A stretch of 64,000 bases of DNA from Nocardia africana NBRC 100379 (GTDB lineage: Bacteria; Actinomycetota; Actinomycetes; Mycobacteriales; Mycobacteriaceae): contig NZ_BDAV01000011.1 of the NCBI RefSeq assembly GCF_001612635.1, positions 248,001-312,000 on the forward strand. The letters run 5' to 3'. Below, one piece after another: positions 51,300 to 60,849 of this stretch. Positions within the stretch are counted from its first letter, which is position 1; the number at the start of each line of letters is the position of its first letter. The notes below the pieces were generated by a model. The model was not told the DNA's origin, did not search any database, and was given only the letters and a program-made list of their open reading frames with translations. The translations under genes were made by a program, and so were the position numbers.

Positions 51300-52639
51300 C
51301 GCGCGAACTGCATTTCTTCGTCAATGTCGGCAGCTCCGGCTACCACCCCGCCGCCTGGCGCGAAGACGACCTGCCCGCCGACGCGTTCATCCGCCTGTCG
51401 CACTATCGCCGCACGGCCGAGATCGCGGAGCGGGGTGCGCTGGACGGGTTGCTGTTCCCGGACATCCCCGTGCAGCAACCGTCGATCGCCCGCGCTCCGG
51501 CGGCCACGCTCGATCCGATCCTGCTCACCTCCGCGCTGGCGGTGAGCACCGAGCGGATCGGCCTGATTCCCACGGCCACAACGACGTTGAACCGGCCCTA
51601 CAACCTGGCCCGGCGGATCCTGTCGCTGGATCGGATCTCCGGCGGCCGGGCGGGATGGAACGTGGTCACCACCTTCGCTCCGGACGCCGCGCGCAACTTC
51701 GGTCTCCACGACCTGCCCGAGCGCGAGGAGCGTTACCGGCGCGCCGCCGAATACGTCGACCTCACCATCCGGCTCTGGGACAGCTGGGAGGACGACGCCG
51801 TCATCGGGGACCAGGCGGCCGGCCGGTTCGCCGATCCCGCCCGGGTGCACGCGGTCGACCACGAGGGGGAGTTCTATCGGGTCGCCGGTCCGCTGAACGT
51901 CCCGCGCTCGCCACAGGGACGGCCGGTGCTCGTGCAGGCGGGCGCGTCCGGGCCCGGCCGCTCGTTCGCGGCGGCGTGGGCGGAGGCGATCTACACCACC
52001 CATCTGAGTCTGACCGGTGCGCGTGAGTTCGCCGCCGAGATCCGCGGTGCGGCAACCGCTTCCGGGCGTGACCCGGATGCCGTCCGGATTCTGCCCGGAC
52101 TGATCCCGGTCCTGGGATCGAGCGAGGCCGAGGCGCGGGCGGCGTTCGATCGGCTGCAGCAGCGACTGCATCCCGACAGCGATCCGGTGCGCGGGCTGGC
52201 CGCTTGGCTCGGACATCCCGACGAGGTTCTCGATCTCGACGCACCGCTGCCGCCACGGTTGCTGACCCTGCCGGAAGGGCGGATCGGGCCGCAGGGCTTC
52301 TTCTATTCGCTGACCCGCTACGCCGCCGAAACCGGATATACCGTGCGCCGGTTGCTGACCGAATTCCTCGGCGGGCACCGCGTCGTCGCCGGAACACCGG
52401 ACGCGGTGGCCGACCACATCGAGCACTGGTTCCGCACCGGCGCGGTGGACGGATTCACGATCATCCCCGCGGTCTTGCCGGCGTCGCTGGCCGATTTCGT
52501 CGATCAGGTGGTGCCGCTGCTGCGTGCCCGAGGCCTGTTCCGCCGCGAATACACCGGCACCACCCTGCGTCACCATCTCGGTCTGCCGGAGCCGTCGAAC
52601 TCTTTCGCACCGGCCCTCGCGGCCACCGACGGAAAGTGA
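51296..52639 (+). CDS. NtaA/SnaA/DszA-family FMN-dependent monooxygenase
   Basis: This 447-residue LLM enzyme shows LDRISGGRAGWNVVTT (~108-123) and VAGTPDAVADHIEHWF followed by DGFTIIP (~360-385). It is coupled to the preceding paralogue, so the two may act on related substrates or in sequence. DszA-type members cleave sulfone C-S bonds. No flavin reductase is encoded beside it. Confidence 0.87.
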   Translation: MTRELHFFVNVGSSGYHPAAWREDDLPADAFIRLSHYRRTAEIAERGALDGLLFPDIPVQQPSIARAPAATLDPILLTSALAVSTERIGLIPTATTTLNRPYNLARRILSLDRISGGRAGWNVVTTFAPDAARNFGLHDLPEREERYRRAAEYVDLTIRLWDSWEDDAVIGDQAAGRFADPARVHAVDHEGEFYRVAGPLNVPRSPQGRPVLVQAGASGPGRSFAAAWAEAIYTTHLSLTGAREFAAEIRGAATASGRDPDAVRILPGLIPVLGSSEAEARAAFDRLQQRLHPDSDPVRGLAAWLGHPDEVLDLDAPLPPRLLTLPEGRIGPQGFFYSLTRYAAETGYTVRRLLTEFLGGHRVVAGTPDAVADHIEHWFRTGAVDGFTIIPAVLPASLADFVDQVVPLLRARGLFRREYTGTTLRHHLGLPEPSNSFAPALAATDGK

Positions 52640-52881
52640 CAACCCACCACATGATACCCGGCCTGACGCCGTTCTGTACAACGCCGAGCCAGCGTTCCAG
52701 GCGCTATCCGGCGCGGCGGGGCATGGCCGAAGGGCGGCAACCACATCCCAGCTTCGCCACCGCGCTGCGCCACCACCGGCTTCTCGCCACCATCGAACAG
52801 TCCGCCGCCGAGGGAATCGTCCGGAGCCTCCCATGCGGTTCGGTGGCGAGTTGCCCTTGAACCGCAGTTTCCCGCCGGTGA
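52640..52881. other. 242-bp stretch with no clear gene between convergent operons
   Basis: A 45-codon frame from ATG 52723 to 52860 contains FATALRHHRLLATIEQSAAE, which looks protein-like but is not recognised. No terminator hairpin of note is visible. It may be remnant coding sequence. Confidence 0.3.
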
Positions 52882-54681
52882 TCAGCCGATGAGCTCCCCG
52901 CGCGGATCGTCCGCGGTATCGGGCGCCCAGGCGGCATGCAGCCGGGCGTAGCGGCCGCCAGCGGCCGAAAGCTGTTCGTGTGGACCGTCTTCCACGATCC
53001 GTCCGGCGTGGAAGACGAGGATTCGGTCGGCCATCTCGGCGCTGTGCAATCGGTGGGCGATGGTAATGGTCGTGCGGCCCGAGGTCAGGTGCGCCAGGGC
53101 GCGCTGCAGTCGCACATCGGTGGCGGCGTCGACGCCGCTGGTGGCCTCGTCGAGCACCAGCAGATCGGGATCGGTCAGCGCGGTGCGCGCCAGGGCGACC
53201 AGTTGCCGCTCGCCCGCCGACAACGCCTCGCCGCGCCGTCCGACCACCGTGCGGAGGCCGTCGGGGAGATGATCGATCCACTCGCGCAGCCCGAGCCGGT
53301 CCAGGACGTCGAGGACCGCCTCCCGGGAGGCACCGTCGCGGCCGAGCGCGATGTTGTCCTCGATACTCCGGTCGAACAGGAACGGATCCTGCGGCACGAT
53401 CGTCACCCGCCGGGCGAGCACCCCGCCGTCGATGTCGGCGGTATCGTTATCCCACAGCGCGACCCGTCCGTGCGAGGGGAGCAGCTGCCGGGTGATCAGT
53501 TTCGCGAATGTGCTCTTACCGCAACCGGTCTCGCCGACGACCGCGACGTGCTCGCCCGCCCGGATGCGCAGATTCACCGGCCCCAGGGCGAGCCTTTCCG
53601 GCACGTAGCCGAATGTCACCCCGGCCAGTTCGACGGACGCCGCGCCGGACGGGAGAGCGGTGTGCCGGGGAGTTCGCGAGCTGATCGGAGCGTCCAGAAC
53701 GGTCGCTACCCGCCGCAGTCCGGCCTCGGCATTGCGGGCATCGGCGAGGCTGGTGACGGCGAACTGCATCGGCCGTACGAAGAATGTGGCCAGGAACAGG
53801 AATGCCACGATGTCACCGGCGCTGGCGTGCAGCGGGCCGATGCCCGCGGCCGTGCCGACCACGATGACCGAGGTGGTGATCAGTCCGCTGGCCCACTCAC
53901 CGACCGACATGTTGAATCCGACCGGCCACAGCGTTCTGCGCTGTGCGGTGAGGACGGCGTCGATGCGCCGCTCGGCGCTTTCGCGCATCCGTTCCTCGAT
54001 GCCGTAGCCACGGATGGTGTCGATGCCCAGCAGCAGTTCCAGCAAGCCGGCGTACAGTTCGCCGATCCGCACGCGCACCGCGTCGAAACGCCGCGCCACC
54101 AGTCGCTGTAGCCGGCGGCCGGCGATCGGGACGAGTGTGCCGATGATCAGCACCAGCAGCGCCAGCGGCCACGAATACACCGCCATGACGGCCAGCGCTA
54201 GCACCATCTGGCAGATGTTCTGGACCACGGTGACGCCGCCCGACTGCGCATAGACCGTCACCATGTCCAGGTCGTTGGTGACGCGGGCGACCAGGTCGCC
54301 GGAATCGGTGCCCCGGTCGGCGGGATCGCGACGCAGGATGCGGCTGAAGGCGGCCGCGCGCAACCGGAACAGGACCTGTTCGACGATCCGGATCAGACGC
54401 CGGTTCACCAGCGACGAGCTCAGCATCGCGGCCAGCACCGCCGCCACGCCGACACCGACCGCCGCGAAGACGATGCGGGACCGGGCGGCCGGCGTGGTGT
54501 CGGTGAGCAGGGCATGGTCGAGCGCGTACTGGATGGTGATCGGGATGACGATGCGACCACCTCCGGCGACGACGACCAGTAGTGCGATACCCAGGAGCGC
54601 GGTGCGCGGCAGGGGAGCGTGGCGGTCGATTCGGCGCAGCAGTGCAGGAATCGAATCGCGGTGCGGGGCAACCGATGTCAT
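52882..54681 (-). CDS. ABC exporter half-transporter (type IV), catalytic-site subunit
   Basis: This 599-residue half-transporter has six helices (~20-320) and an ATPase domain: Walker A GETGCGKST, Q-loop VPQDPFLF, signature LSAGERQ (not the usual LSGGQ), Walker B with LLVLDEATS, and the switch His in AHR. It pairs with the 54678 gene product. Its intact Walker B Glu makes it the hydrolysing half. It may export a peptide, lipid or drug. ATG at 54681 overlaps the partner's stop. Confidence 0.88.
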   Translation of the reverse strand: MTSVAPHRDSIPALLRRIDRHAPLPRTALLGIALLVVVAGGGRIVIPITIQYALDHALLTDTTPAARSRIVFAAVGVGVAAVLAAMLSSSLVNRRLIRIVEQVLFRLRAAAFSRILRRDPADRGTDSGDLVARVTNDLDMVTVYAQSGGVTVVQNICQMVLALAVMAVYSWPLALLVLIIGTLVPIAGRRLQRLVARRFDAVRVRIGELYAGLLELLLGIDTIRGYGIEERMRESAERRIDAVLTAQRRTLWPVGFNMSVGEWASGLITTSVIVVGTAAGIGPLHASAGDIVAFLFLATFFVRPMQFAVTSLADARNAEAGLRRVATVLDAPISSRTPRHTALPSGAASVELAGVTFGYVPERLALGPVNLRIRAGEHVAVVGETGCGKSTFAKLITRQLLPSHGRVALWDNDTADIDGGVLARRVTIVPQDPFLFDRSIEDNIALGRDGASREAVLDVLDRLGLREWIDHLPDGLRTVVGRRGEALSAGERQLVALARTALTDPDLLVLDEATSGVDAATDVRLQRALAHLTSGRTTITIAHRLHSAEMADRILVFHAGRIVEDGPHEQLSAAGGRYARLHAAWAPDTADDPRGELIG

Positions 54682-56552
54682 CGCAGCGTCCCCGCCATCC
54701 GATAGGCTCCGATCAGATTCCGGTACCCGGGCACGGTCGCCGACAGAACCTCGTGCGGGCCGTGCGCGACGACGCGCCCGGCGTCGAGGTAGACGACGGT
54801 GTCGGCGAGGGAGATCGTCGCCGCCCGATGACCGACCAGGACGACGGTGGTGTGGCGGTCCGTTCCCGCGTATTCCGTGCGCAGCCGCTCGACCACGGTG
54901 TGCTCGACCACGGGGTCCAACGCGGAGGTGGTGTCGTCGAGCAGCAGCAGGCGCGGTCTGCGGAACACCGCGCGGGCCAACGCGATTCGCTGCCGCTGCC
55001 CGCCGGACAGCTGGGCGGATTCCGATACCACGGTGTCGAGCCCGCCGGGCAGTGCGGCGACGAAATCCTCGGCACCCGCCACACGCAGCGCGCGCCGGAC
55101 CGCGTCGTCTCCGGCGGTCGCGCCGAGGGTGATGTTGGCCCGCAGGGTATCGGCGAACAGGAAGGCGCTCTGGGTGACCAGCGCGGTGCGATCCCGCAGC
55201 GTGGAGGGGCTGATCCTGCGGGTGTCGATGCCGTCGATGGATATCGTGCCCCGGTCGGCTTCCAGCAGATGGGCGATGAGAGCCAGCAAGGTGGTCTTCC
55301 CGGAGCCGGTCGGGCCGACGACGGCGACCACGCTGCCGGGCGGAATACGCAGCGCGATGTCGTGCACCACCCGCGCCGCGGTGTAGCTGAATTCAACCGC
55401 GGTGAGGTGGACCCCACTTCCGGACGGCAGCGGTTCGGGACGACATCGTCCCTGTGTGGGGTGTTCGGTTTCGGCCGCGGTGGCCGCCAGTTCGTCCTGT
55501 CCGGTGACGCCCAGGGGAAGCACTCCGAGAAAGCGCGCCAGGACGTTCAGCGGGATCGCGGTGGTGATCAGCAGATAGACGACCTCCACCAGCGTTCCGA
55601 CGCCGATCTGCCCGGCCTCGATGCGGCCGACGCCGACGGCGAGAATCACCAGCGCGGCCAGCGGCGGCAGCAGCTCGATCGCCGGTTCGAAGATCGCGCC
55701 GGCGCCGCCGACCCGCAGATTCGCCGCCCGCAGCCGGTCGGCCGACGCCTCGAACCGCGCGATCTCCTGATCGGTGATGCCCAGGGTGGCGATGACCTGA
55801 CGGCCCTCGACCGCCTCGTGCGCCAGAGCGCTGAGCACGGCGCGCTGGTGCTGCGCCCGTTGTGCCCGCGGCGCCAGCACGCGCTGATAGGTGAGATTCG
55901 CGGCCAATACCAGCGGTATGACGATCACCGCGATCACCGCGAGCCACGCGTCCGCGAGCGCGATATCGACCATCACCAGCGTCAGCATCCCGGTCATACC
56001 GACGGCGAACGGGAAGTGCTGCATGGGATCCCAGGCCATCTCGGTATCGGAGACCGCATGCGAGACGAGATATCCGGCCTGATGACGCCGATGCCAGGAG
56101 ACGCCCAGGCGCAGATACTGCGCGACCACGGCCTTGCGGGCCGCCGCGGTGGCACCGAACTGGATGTTCCCGGTCGCGACCGTCCGGCCTATGATGGTCA
56201 CCGCTCGCAGCAGCGAGACCCCGAGCACGAAGACGGCGCCGGTCGCCCCGGCGGCCCATCCGAAGCCGTGGTGGGCGAAGCCGGCCACGACGATGTGATC
56301 GGTACACCAGCCGACCGCTTTGGCGCCCAGCACCATGCAGGCGCCGTTGACGATGCTGCAGAAGAAGGCGATCGCCGCCATTCGCGGATGCCTGCGGCAG
56401 CCGCGCACCAGGCTCGCCAGCCCGCGTCGCAAGATATTCGCCCCACGCTGCGTCTCGATTCCCGCCGCTGCGAGAACCGGATTGCCCCCATGCTCATGAA
56501 TCCGACTGCCGGTGCACCGAACCTGCCACGCGTGCCACCGGCACCTCCTCAT
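54678..56552 (-). CDS. ABC exporter half-transporter (type IV), degenerate-site subunit
   Basis: This ~624-residue half-transporter has six helices and an ATPase domain with GPTGSGKTT and signature LSGGQRQR. Walker B runs LLLLDDTTSALD, with Asp where the catalytic Glu should be. This asymmetry is typical of heterodimeric exporters such as TM287/288. The start is uncertain: ATG at 56552 gives a basic N-terminal tail but has no ribosome-binding site, and an internal start is possible. It diverges from the DszC-like gene at 56826. Confidence 0.82.
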   Translation of the reverse strand: MRRCRWHAWQVRCTGSRIHEHGGNPVLAAAGIETQRGANILRRGLASLVRGCRRHPRMAAIAFFCSIVNGACMVLGAKAVGWCTDHIVVAGFAHHGFGWAAGATGAVFVLGVSLLRAVTIIGRTVATGNIQFGATAAARKAVVAQYLRLGVSWHRRHQAGYLVSHAVSDTEMAWDPMQHFPFAVGMTGMLTLVMVDIALADAWLAVIAVIVIPLVLAANLTYQRVLAPRAQRAQHQRAVLSALAHEAVEGRQVIATLGITDQEIARFEASADRLRAANLRVGGAGAIFEPAIELLPPLAALVILAVGVGRIEAGQIGVGTLVEVVYLLITTAIPLNVLARFLGVLPLGVTGQDELAATAAETEHPTQGRCRPEPLPSGSGVHLTAVEFSYTAARVVHDIALRIPPGSVVAVVGPTGSGKTTLLALIAHLLEADRGTISIDGIDTRRISPSTLRDRTALVTQSAFLFADTLRANITLGATAGDDAVRRALRVAGAEDFVAALPGGLDTVVSESAQLSGGQRQRIALARAVFRRPRLLLLDDTTSALDPVVEHTVVERLRTEYAGTDRHTTVVLVGHRAATISLADTVVYLDAGRVVAHGPHEVLSATVPGYRNLIGAYRMAGTLR

Positions 56553-56575
56553 CTGTCGATTCGTCCACTGTCGCG

Positions 56576-56691
56576 AAGTTCGTTGTTTATGGCAACGAAC
56601 TTGATCGGCGTGATTCGAAACCACCATCGGTGTCTCGTGCCGGGGAGAACAAGACAGTTCCGCTTATCGAATCGTTCAGTTCAACTGAACG
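56576..56691. promoter_or_regulatory. Two operator-like palindromes in the exporter/DszC-like divergent promoter
   Basis: AAGTTCGTTG (56576-56585) pairs with CAACGAACTT (56593-56602) across 7 bp. CGTTCAGTT-C-AACTGAACG forms a perfect 19-bp palindrome at 56673-56691. No regulator gene is adjacent, so they are presumably bound by a factor encoded elsewhere. Confidence 0.6.
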
Positions 56692-56825
56692 CTGTCGGCG
56701 TCAATGATTAGGCGGGGCAAGGGATTTCAATCATCGTGAGCGCACCCGTCGATTTCGCCCGGCTCGAGTGTTCCACTGTGGCGACCACTCAGGCCGCTGA
56801 CGATTCCGGCTCCAGGAGGACTGTC

Positions 56826-58100
56826 ATGACCCCGATATCACGACCGGATTCGCCGGCCGAAGCACTGGCGCGCATCCGCGAGGTGCTGGCCGAATTCGCG
56901 AAGGGCGCCGGGGAACGTGACCTGTCCTTCGAACACCCCGACGAGTTGATTCGCGCGCTGGGTGACGCCGGATTCGGGCGCCTGCGAGTGCCGGTCGAAT
57001 TCGGCGGCTTCGATGTCGACCTGCCGACGCTGTTCGATCTGCTCGCCGAGGCCGGTCGCGCCGACTCCAACATTCCGCAGATCTGGCGTGGACATTTCAC
57101 GACCACCGAAATCCTGCGCGCTGAAACCGATGCCGAGGTCCGGGCGTATTGGCTGCACCGGATCGGCGCCGGCGCGGTATTCGGCAACGCGCAATCGGAA
57201 CCGTCCGCCGTGATCGCCGCGGCCGAGGCCGCGGGCACCGTGACCGGCGAATGGGGCTCGACCACCACCCAGGTGCGTACCGACGAACACGGCCGGCGGC
57301 TCGTATCGGGAACCAAGTTCTATTCCACCGGCTCGCGCTTCGCCGACTTCATCCGCGCGGCGGTGGTCGACGAGGAGGGCAATCGCGGCTTCGTCGTCGT
57401 CCCCGCGCATCATCCGGGCGTCACCCACGCCGACGACTGGGACGGTATCGGGCAACGCCAAACCGGCAGTGGCACGACGCTTTTCCACGATGTTCCGGTC
57501 GAGGAGCACGGCGATATCGGCCGCTACCGAGAGTCGCTGCGTGGCCTGGACTCGTTCGTGCAGATTGTTCATCTGGCGAATCTGACCGGTATCGCGCGCA
57601 GTATCGTCGCCGAAACCGTGGACTTGGTGCGCGGGCGCACCCGCACCAGCCTGCACGCGCTCACCCGCAACGCCGCCGAGGACCCCGAGGTGCTCGGCGT
57701 CGTCGGGCGGCTCCAGGTCCGGCGCCGCACCGCCGAAACCCTGCTGCGCCACGCCGCGGTGACCTTGGAGGCGGCCCACACCAGCGGGGCGGAGGCCGAT
57801 TTCGGATACGCGTACGTCGAGACCTCCGCGGCTCAGGTGGCTGTCATCGAGGCGGTGCTCGATGCCGCGACCACGGCCTTCGACGCGCTCGGCTCCTCGG
57901 CCGTGCGTAACAGCACGCACCTGGACCGCCATTGGCGCAATGCGCGCACGCTGGCCTCGCACAACCCGGTCGTCTACAAACCGCGGGTCATCGGCGATCA
58001 TCTGGTCAACGGCGTGACGCCGCGGCCGGGCTACTACCGGGACCGGCCCTCGGTCGCCGATGCGGGCGAGGCGCCCGCCGAGGTGCGGAGCGACCGGTGA
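56826..58100 (+). CDS. DszC/SfnC-like flavin monooxygenase (acyl-CoA-dehydrogenase fold)
   Basis: This 424-residue protein has the acyl-CoA dehydrogenase fold, but with DszC-type signatures: KFYSTGSRFADF (~160-171), DDWDGIGQRQTGSGTT (~203-218) and the C-terminal HWRNARTLASHNP (~370-382). Such enzymes use reduced flavin and O2 on thioethers, sulfones or related compounds. AGGAGG sits 7-12 nt before ATG at 56826. Its stop overlaps the truncated LLM gene. Confidence 0.86.
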   Translation: MTPISRPDSPAEALARIREVLAEFAKGAGERDLSFEHPDELIRALGDAGFGRLRVPVEFGGFDVDLPTLFDLLAEAGRADSNIPQIWRGHFTTTEILRAETDAEVRAYWLHRIGAGAVFGNAQSEPSAVIAAAEAAGTVTGEWGSTTTQVRTDEHGRRLVSGTKFYSTGSRFADFIRAAVVDEEGNRGFVVVPAHHPGVTHADDWDGIGQRQTGSGTTLFHDVPVEEHGDIGRYRESLRGLDSFVQIVHLANLTGIARSIVAETVDLVRGRTRTSLHALTRNAAEDPEVLGVVGRLQVRRRTAETLLRHAAVTLEAAHTSGAEADFGYAYVETSAAQVAVIEAVLDAATTAFDALGSSAVRNSTHLDRHWRNARTLASHNPVVYKPRVIGDHLVNGVTPRPGYYRDRPSVADAGEAPAEVRSDR

Positions 58101-58567
58101 GCGAACACTTGCACATCAACGTCAACATCCTCAACGCCGGAGTGTTCGGCGGGTCGTGGCGCTTCCCCGGGACCGACCCCCTGGCGAGTTACGGCATCGA
58201 GCATTACACCTCGATCGCGAAGAAGGCCGAGGAGGCCACCCTCGACGCGGTATTCCTCGCCGACGGGCCGGCGCTGGATCCGAGCATCGAGCATCGCCCC
58301 GGCAACAATCTGGAGCCGACCACGGTGCTGGCCCGGATCGCGGCGCAGACCGAGCGGATCGGGTTGATCGCCACGCTCTCGTCGTCCTACAACGATCCCG
58401 TCGAACTGGGCCGCCGCCTGGGTGATCTCGACCATCTCAGTGGCGGGCGCTTCGGCTGGAATGTGGTCACCACCGCCGGGCCGGTCGCGGCGCGCAACGC
58501 ACGGCGCCGGGCCGCCTCCGAGGCGGTCGCCTCCGATTCCGCCGCCCCGAAGGCGGTGTCGCGATGA
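58097..58567 (+). pseudogene. N-terminal fragment of an NtaA/DszA-family LLM monooxygenase
   Basis: The first ~133 residues match the family (NVNILNAGVFGGSWRFPG, FLADGPAL, LDHLSGGRFGWNVVTT). After VAARN the frame ends in ~23 unrelated Ala/Arg-rich residues and a stop. About 300 expected residues, including the second half of the barrel, are absent. GTG at 58097 overlaps the previous stop and the end overlaps the next gene (ATGA), so it is still in the operon. A C-terminal piece of such a gene lies at 60850. Confidence 0.8.
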
Positions 58568-59778
58568 CCGCTGTTCACCCGCATCGCATTCCGGAGGCAG
58601 CCGGCCCGACCGTGGCCGGCATCCGCGCTGCCGCCGAGCCGATTCTGCGGCGGCTCGGTGAGACCGCCGCCGCCCGCGAAGTCGCTCGCGACTACGCCTT
58701 CGCCGAGGTGCGCGCACTGGCCGAGGCGCGGATCGCGCTGACCGGCATCGCCCGCGAGGACGGCGGTGCGGGTGGTTCGCTGCGTTCCGTCGCCGATCTG
58801 GTGATCGCGATCGCGCGCGCCGATTCCAGTGTGGCACAGGCGCTTCGCAGCACGTTCCTGGTCGCGTACCGGGTGGCGAGCCGCCCGGACCTCCCGCAGC
58901 GCGAGCTGACGTTGCAGCGGCTGCGGGCCGGCGATCTGTTCGCCGGCACCGTCAACGAGCGCATCGGCGGGGCGAGCGGGCAGACCAATGCGACGGCGCG
59001 CCGCTCGGGTGGCGACTGGATCGTCGACGGCGAGAAGTACTACTCGACCGGCGGCCTGTACGCGTCCTGGTTCTCCACACAGGCGCGCACCGAGGACGGT
59101 ACGGTCCTGCGCTTCACCGTGCCCTTCGACCGCGCGGGTGTCGAGCGGCTCGACGATTTCGACGCCATCGGGCAACGCCTGACCGCAAGCGGCACAACGT
59201 GTTTCACGCAGGCGCGGGTGTACGACCACGAAGTCACCGAAACCGATGCCGCTGAGCCGGACAATCCGTGGCAGGGCTCGTTCGCGCAGCTCTACCTCGC
59301 CGCGGTCGAGGCCGGGGTGGCGGCGCGCGCGTTCGACGACGCCGTCACCTTCGTGCGGGAGAAGGCGCGCCCGATCAAACACAGTTCCGCGACCGCCAGT
59401 GTCGATGATCCCTATGTCCGCCAGACGGTGGGCCGGATCGCGGCCCATGCTCAGGCGGCCCGTGCGGTGGTCCTGCTCGCCGCGGAAAACCTCGCGGGCG
59501 TACAGGGCCTGACCGGGGCCGAAGCCCGCGCCGCGGGTGCCGCCGCCGCGGTCGAGGTCGCACAGGCCGGTGTGGTCGCCATCGAATCCGCTCTGGCCGC
59601 AGCGGAATTGCTCTTCGACGTGGGCGGTGGCTCGATCACCGACCGCGGCCTCGGTTTCGACCGGCACTGGCGCAACGCCCGCACCGTCGCCAATCACAAT
59701 CCGCGGCAATGGAAACAGGCCGTCGCGGGCGCCTACCACCTGACCGGTGTGGAACCACCGACCACCGGACTGTTCTGA
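58564..59778 (+). CDS. DszC/SfnC-like flavin monooxygenase (second copy)
   Basis: This 404-residue protein has the same fold as the 56826 product: KYYSTGGLYASWF (~159-171), DDFDAIGQRLTASGTT (~196-211) and HWRNARTVANHNP (~363-375). The sequence is clearly diverged from that copy, so it is not a recent duplication. It starts within the stop of the LLM fragment. Together with the aldo-keto reductase gene it occupies the gap between the two LLM pieces. Confidence 0.86.
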   Translation: MTAVHPHRIPEAAGPTVAGIRAAAEPILRRLGETAAAREVARDYAFAEVRALAEARIALTGIAREDGGAGGSLRSVADLVIAIARADSSVAQALRSTFLVAYRVASRPDLPQRELTLQRLRAGDLFAGTVNERIGGASGQTNATARRSGGDWIVDGEKYYSTGGLYASWFSTQARTEDGTVLRFTVPFDRAGVERLDDFDAIGQRLTASGTTCFTQARVYDHEVTETDAAEPDNPWQGSFAQLYLAAVEAGVAARAFDDAVTFVREKARPIKHSSATASVDDPYVRQTVGRIAAHAQAARAVVLLAAENLAGVQGLTGAEARAAGAAAAVEVAQAGVVAIESALAAAELLFDVGGGSITDRGLGFDRHWRNARTVANHNPRQWKQAVAGAYHLTGVEPPTTGLF

Positions 59779-59816
59779 CCCCTGATAGTCACCATCGACG
59801 ACCCCGAGAGGACCCC

Positions 59817-60848
59817 ATGACCGTCTACACCCCCGAGGCGCCCTACGCTGCCGCAGAGAATCGCTACGAGACGATCCCGTATCGCCGCAGCGGGCGTTCG
59901 GGTCTGGACCTGCCGTCGATCTCGTTCGGCCTGTGGCAGAAGTTCGGCACCGACTACCCCTTCGCCACCCAGCGCGAAATCATCCTTCACGCCTTCGATC
60001 TGGGCATCACCCACTTCGACAACGCCGACCGATACGGCCCGCCGCACCGGGCCGCGCAGCTGACCTTCGGAGCGGTGCTGTCGAAGGATCTGGCGCCCTA
60101 CCGCGACGAACTGATCCTGTCGACGAAGGCCGGCAATCCGATCGGCGCCAGTCCCTATCTCCGTGGCGGCTCCCGCAAATCGCTGGTGGCCTCGCTGGAG
60201 CACAGCCTGCGCGATCTGGGCACCGACTACGTCGACATCTTCTACCACCACAGCCCCGACCTCGAGACTCCGCTGGAGGAGACGGTCGGCGCGCTGGTCG
60301 ACGTGGTGCGCCAGGGCAAGGCCCTGTACGTGGGCATTTCCAACTACCGGACCGATCGGGCGCACGAGATCGCCGAGCTGCTGCGCGGCGAGGGCGTGCC
60401 GTTGCTGATCCACCAGACCCGGTATTCGATCTATGATCGCGGCCCCGAACAGAGCGGGCTGCTCGACACCGCCAGTGCCGACGGATTCGGTGTAATCGTG
60501 TATTCGCCACTGGCACAGGGACTTCTGACCGACAAGTACCTCGAGACGATTCCCGAGGGCGCGCGGGCACGCAACAGTGCCTTCCTCTCGCCCGAGGTAA
60601 TCGACGACACCTACCGGCAGCGCACCGCCGCGTTGAACAAGATCGCCGAAGCGCGCGGCCAGTCGCTGGCGCAGCTGGCACTGCAATGGGTGCTGCGGCG
60701 TCCCGAGGTCACCTCGGCGCTGATCGGCGCCAGCTCCACCCGACAGCTCGACCACAACCTCGCGGCCCTGACCTTCCCGGCACTGACCGACGAGGAACTG
60801 GCGCTGATCGACGAACACGGCGTGCACGGAACCGGATCGCGGCGCTGA
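59817..60848 (+). CDS. Aldo/keto reductase (YghZ/Kv-beta-like)
   Basis: This 343-residue NADPH-dependent reductase has the catalytic tetrad Asp and Tyr in HFDNADRYG (~65-73), Lys in LSTKAG (~103) and His in FYHHSPD (~143). The C-terminal ALIGASSTRQLDHN matches the cofactor pocket. It would reduce an aldehyde or ketone, for example one released by oxygenative C-S cleavage. ATG at 59817 follows GAGAGGA. The LLM C-terminal fragment starts 1 bp after its stop. Confidence 0.88.
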   Translation: MTVYTPEAPYAAAENRYETIPYRRSGRSGLDLPSISFGLWQKFGTDYPFATQREIILHAFDLGITHFDNADRYGPPHRAAQLTFGAVLSKDLAPYRDELILSTKAGNPIGASPYLRGGSRKSLVASLEHSLRDLGTDYVDIFYHHSPDLETPLEETVGALVDVVRQGKALYVGISNYRTDRAHEIAELLRGEGVPLLIHQTRYSIYDRGPEQSGLLDTASADGFGVIVYSPLAQGLLTDKYLETIPEGARARNSAFLSPEVIDDTYRQRTAALNKIAEARGQSLAQLALQWVLRRPEVTSALIGASSTRQLDHNLAALTFPALTDEELALIDEHGVHGTGSRR

Positions 60849-60849
60849 G

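Noticed and set aside
52723..52860. A 45-codon frame as a real gene
   Set aside because: It has no ribosome-binding site, no recognised family and no coupling to neighbours; noted only as possible remnant.
50870..53281. An 803-codon open frame on the - strand
   Set aside because: It runs antisense to two LLM monooxygenase genes and into the exporter gene; low-complexity translation, no motif.
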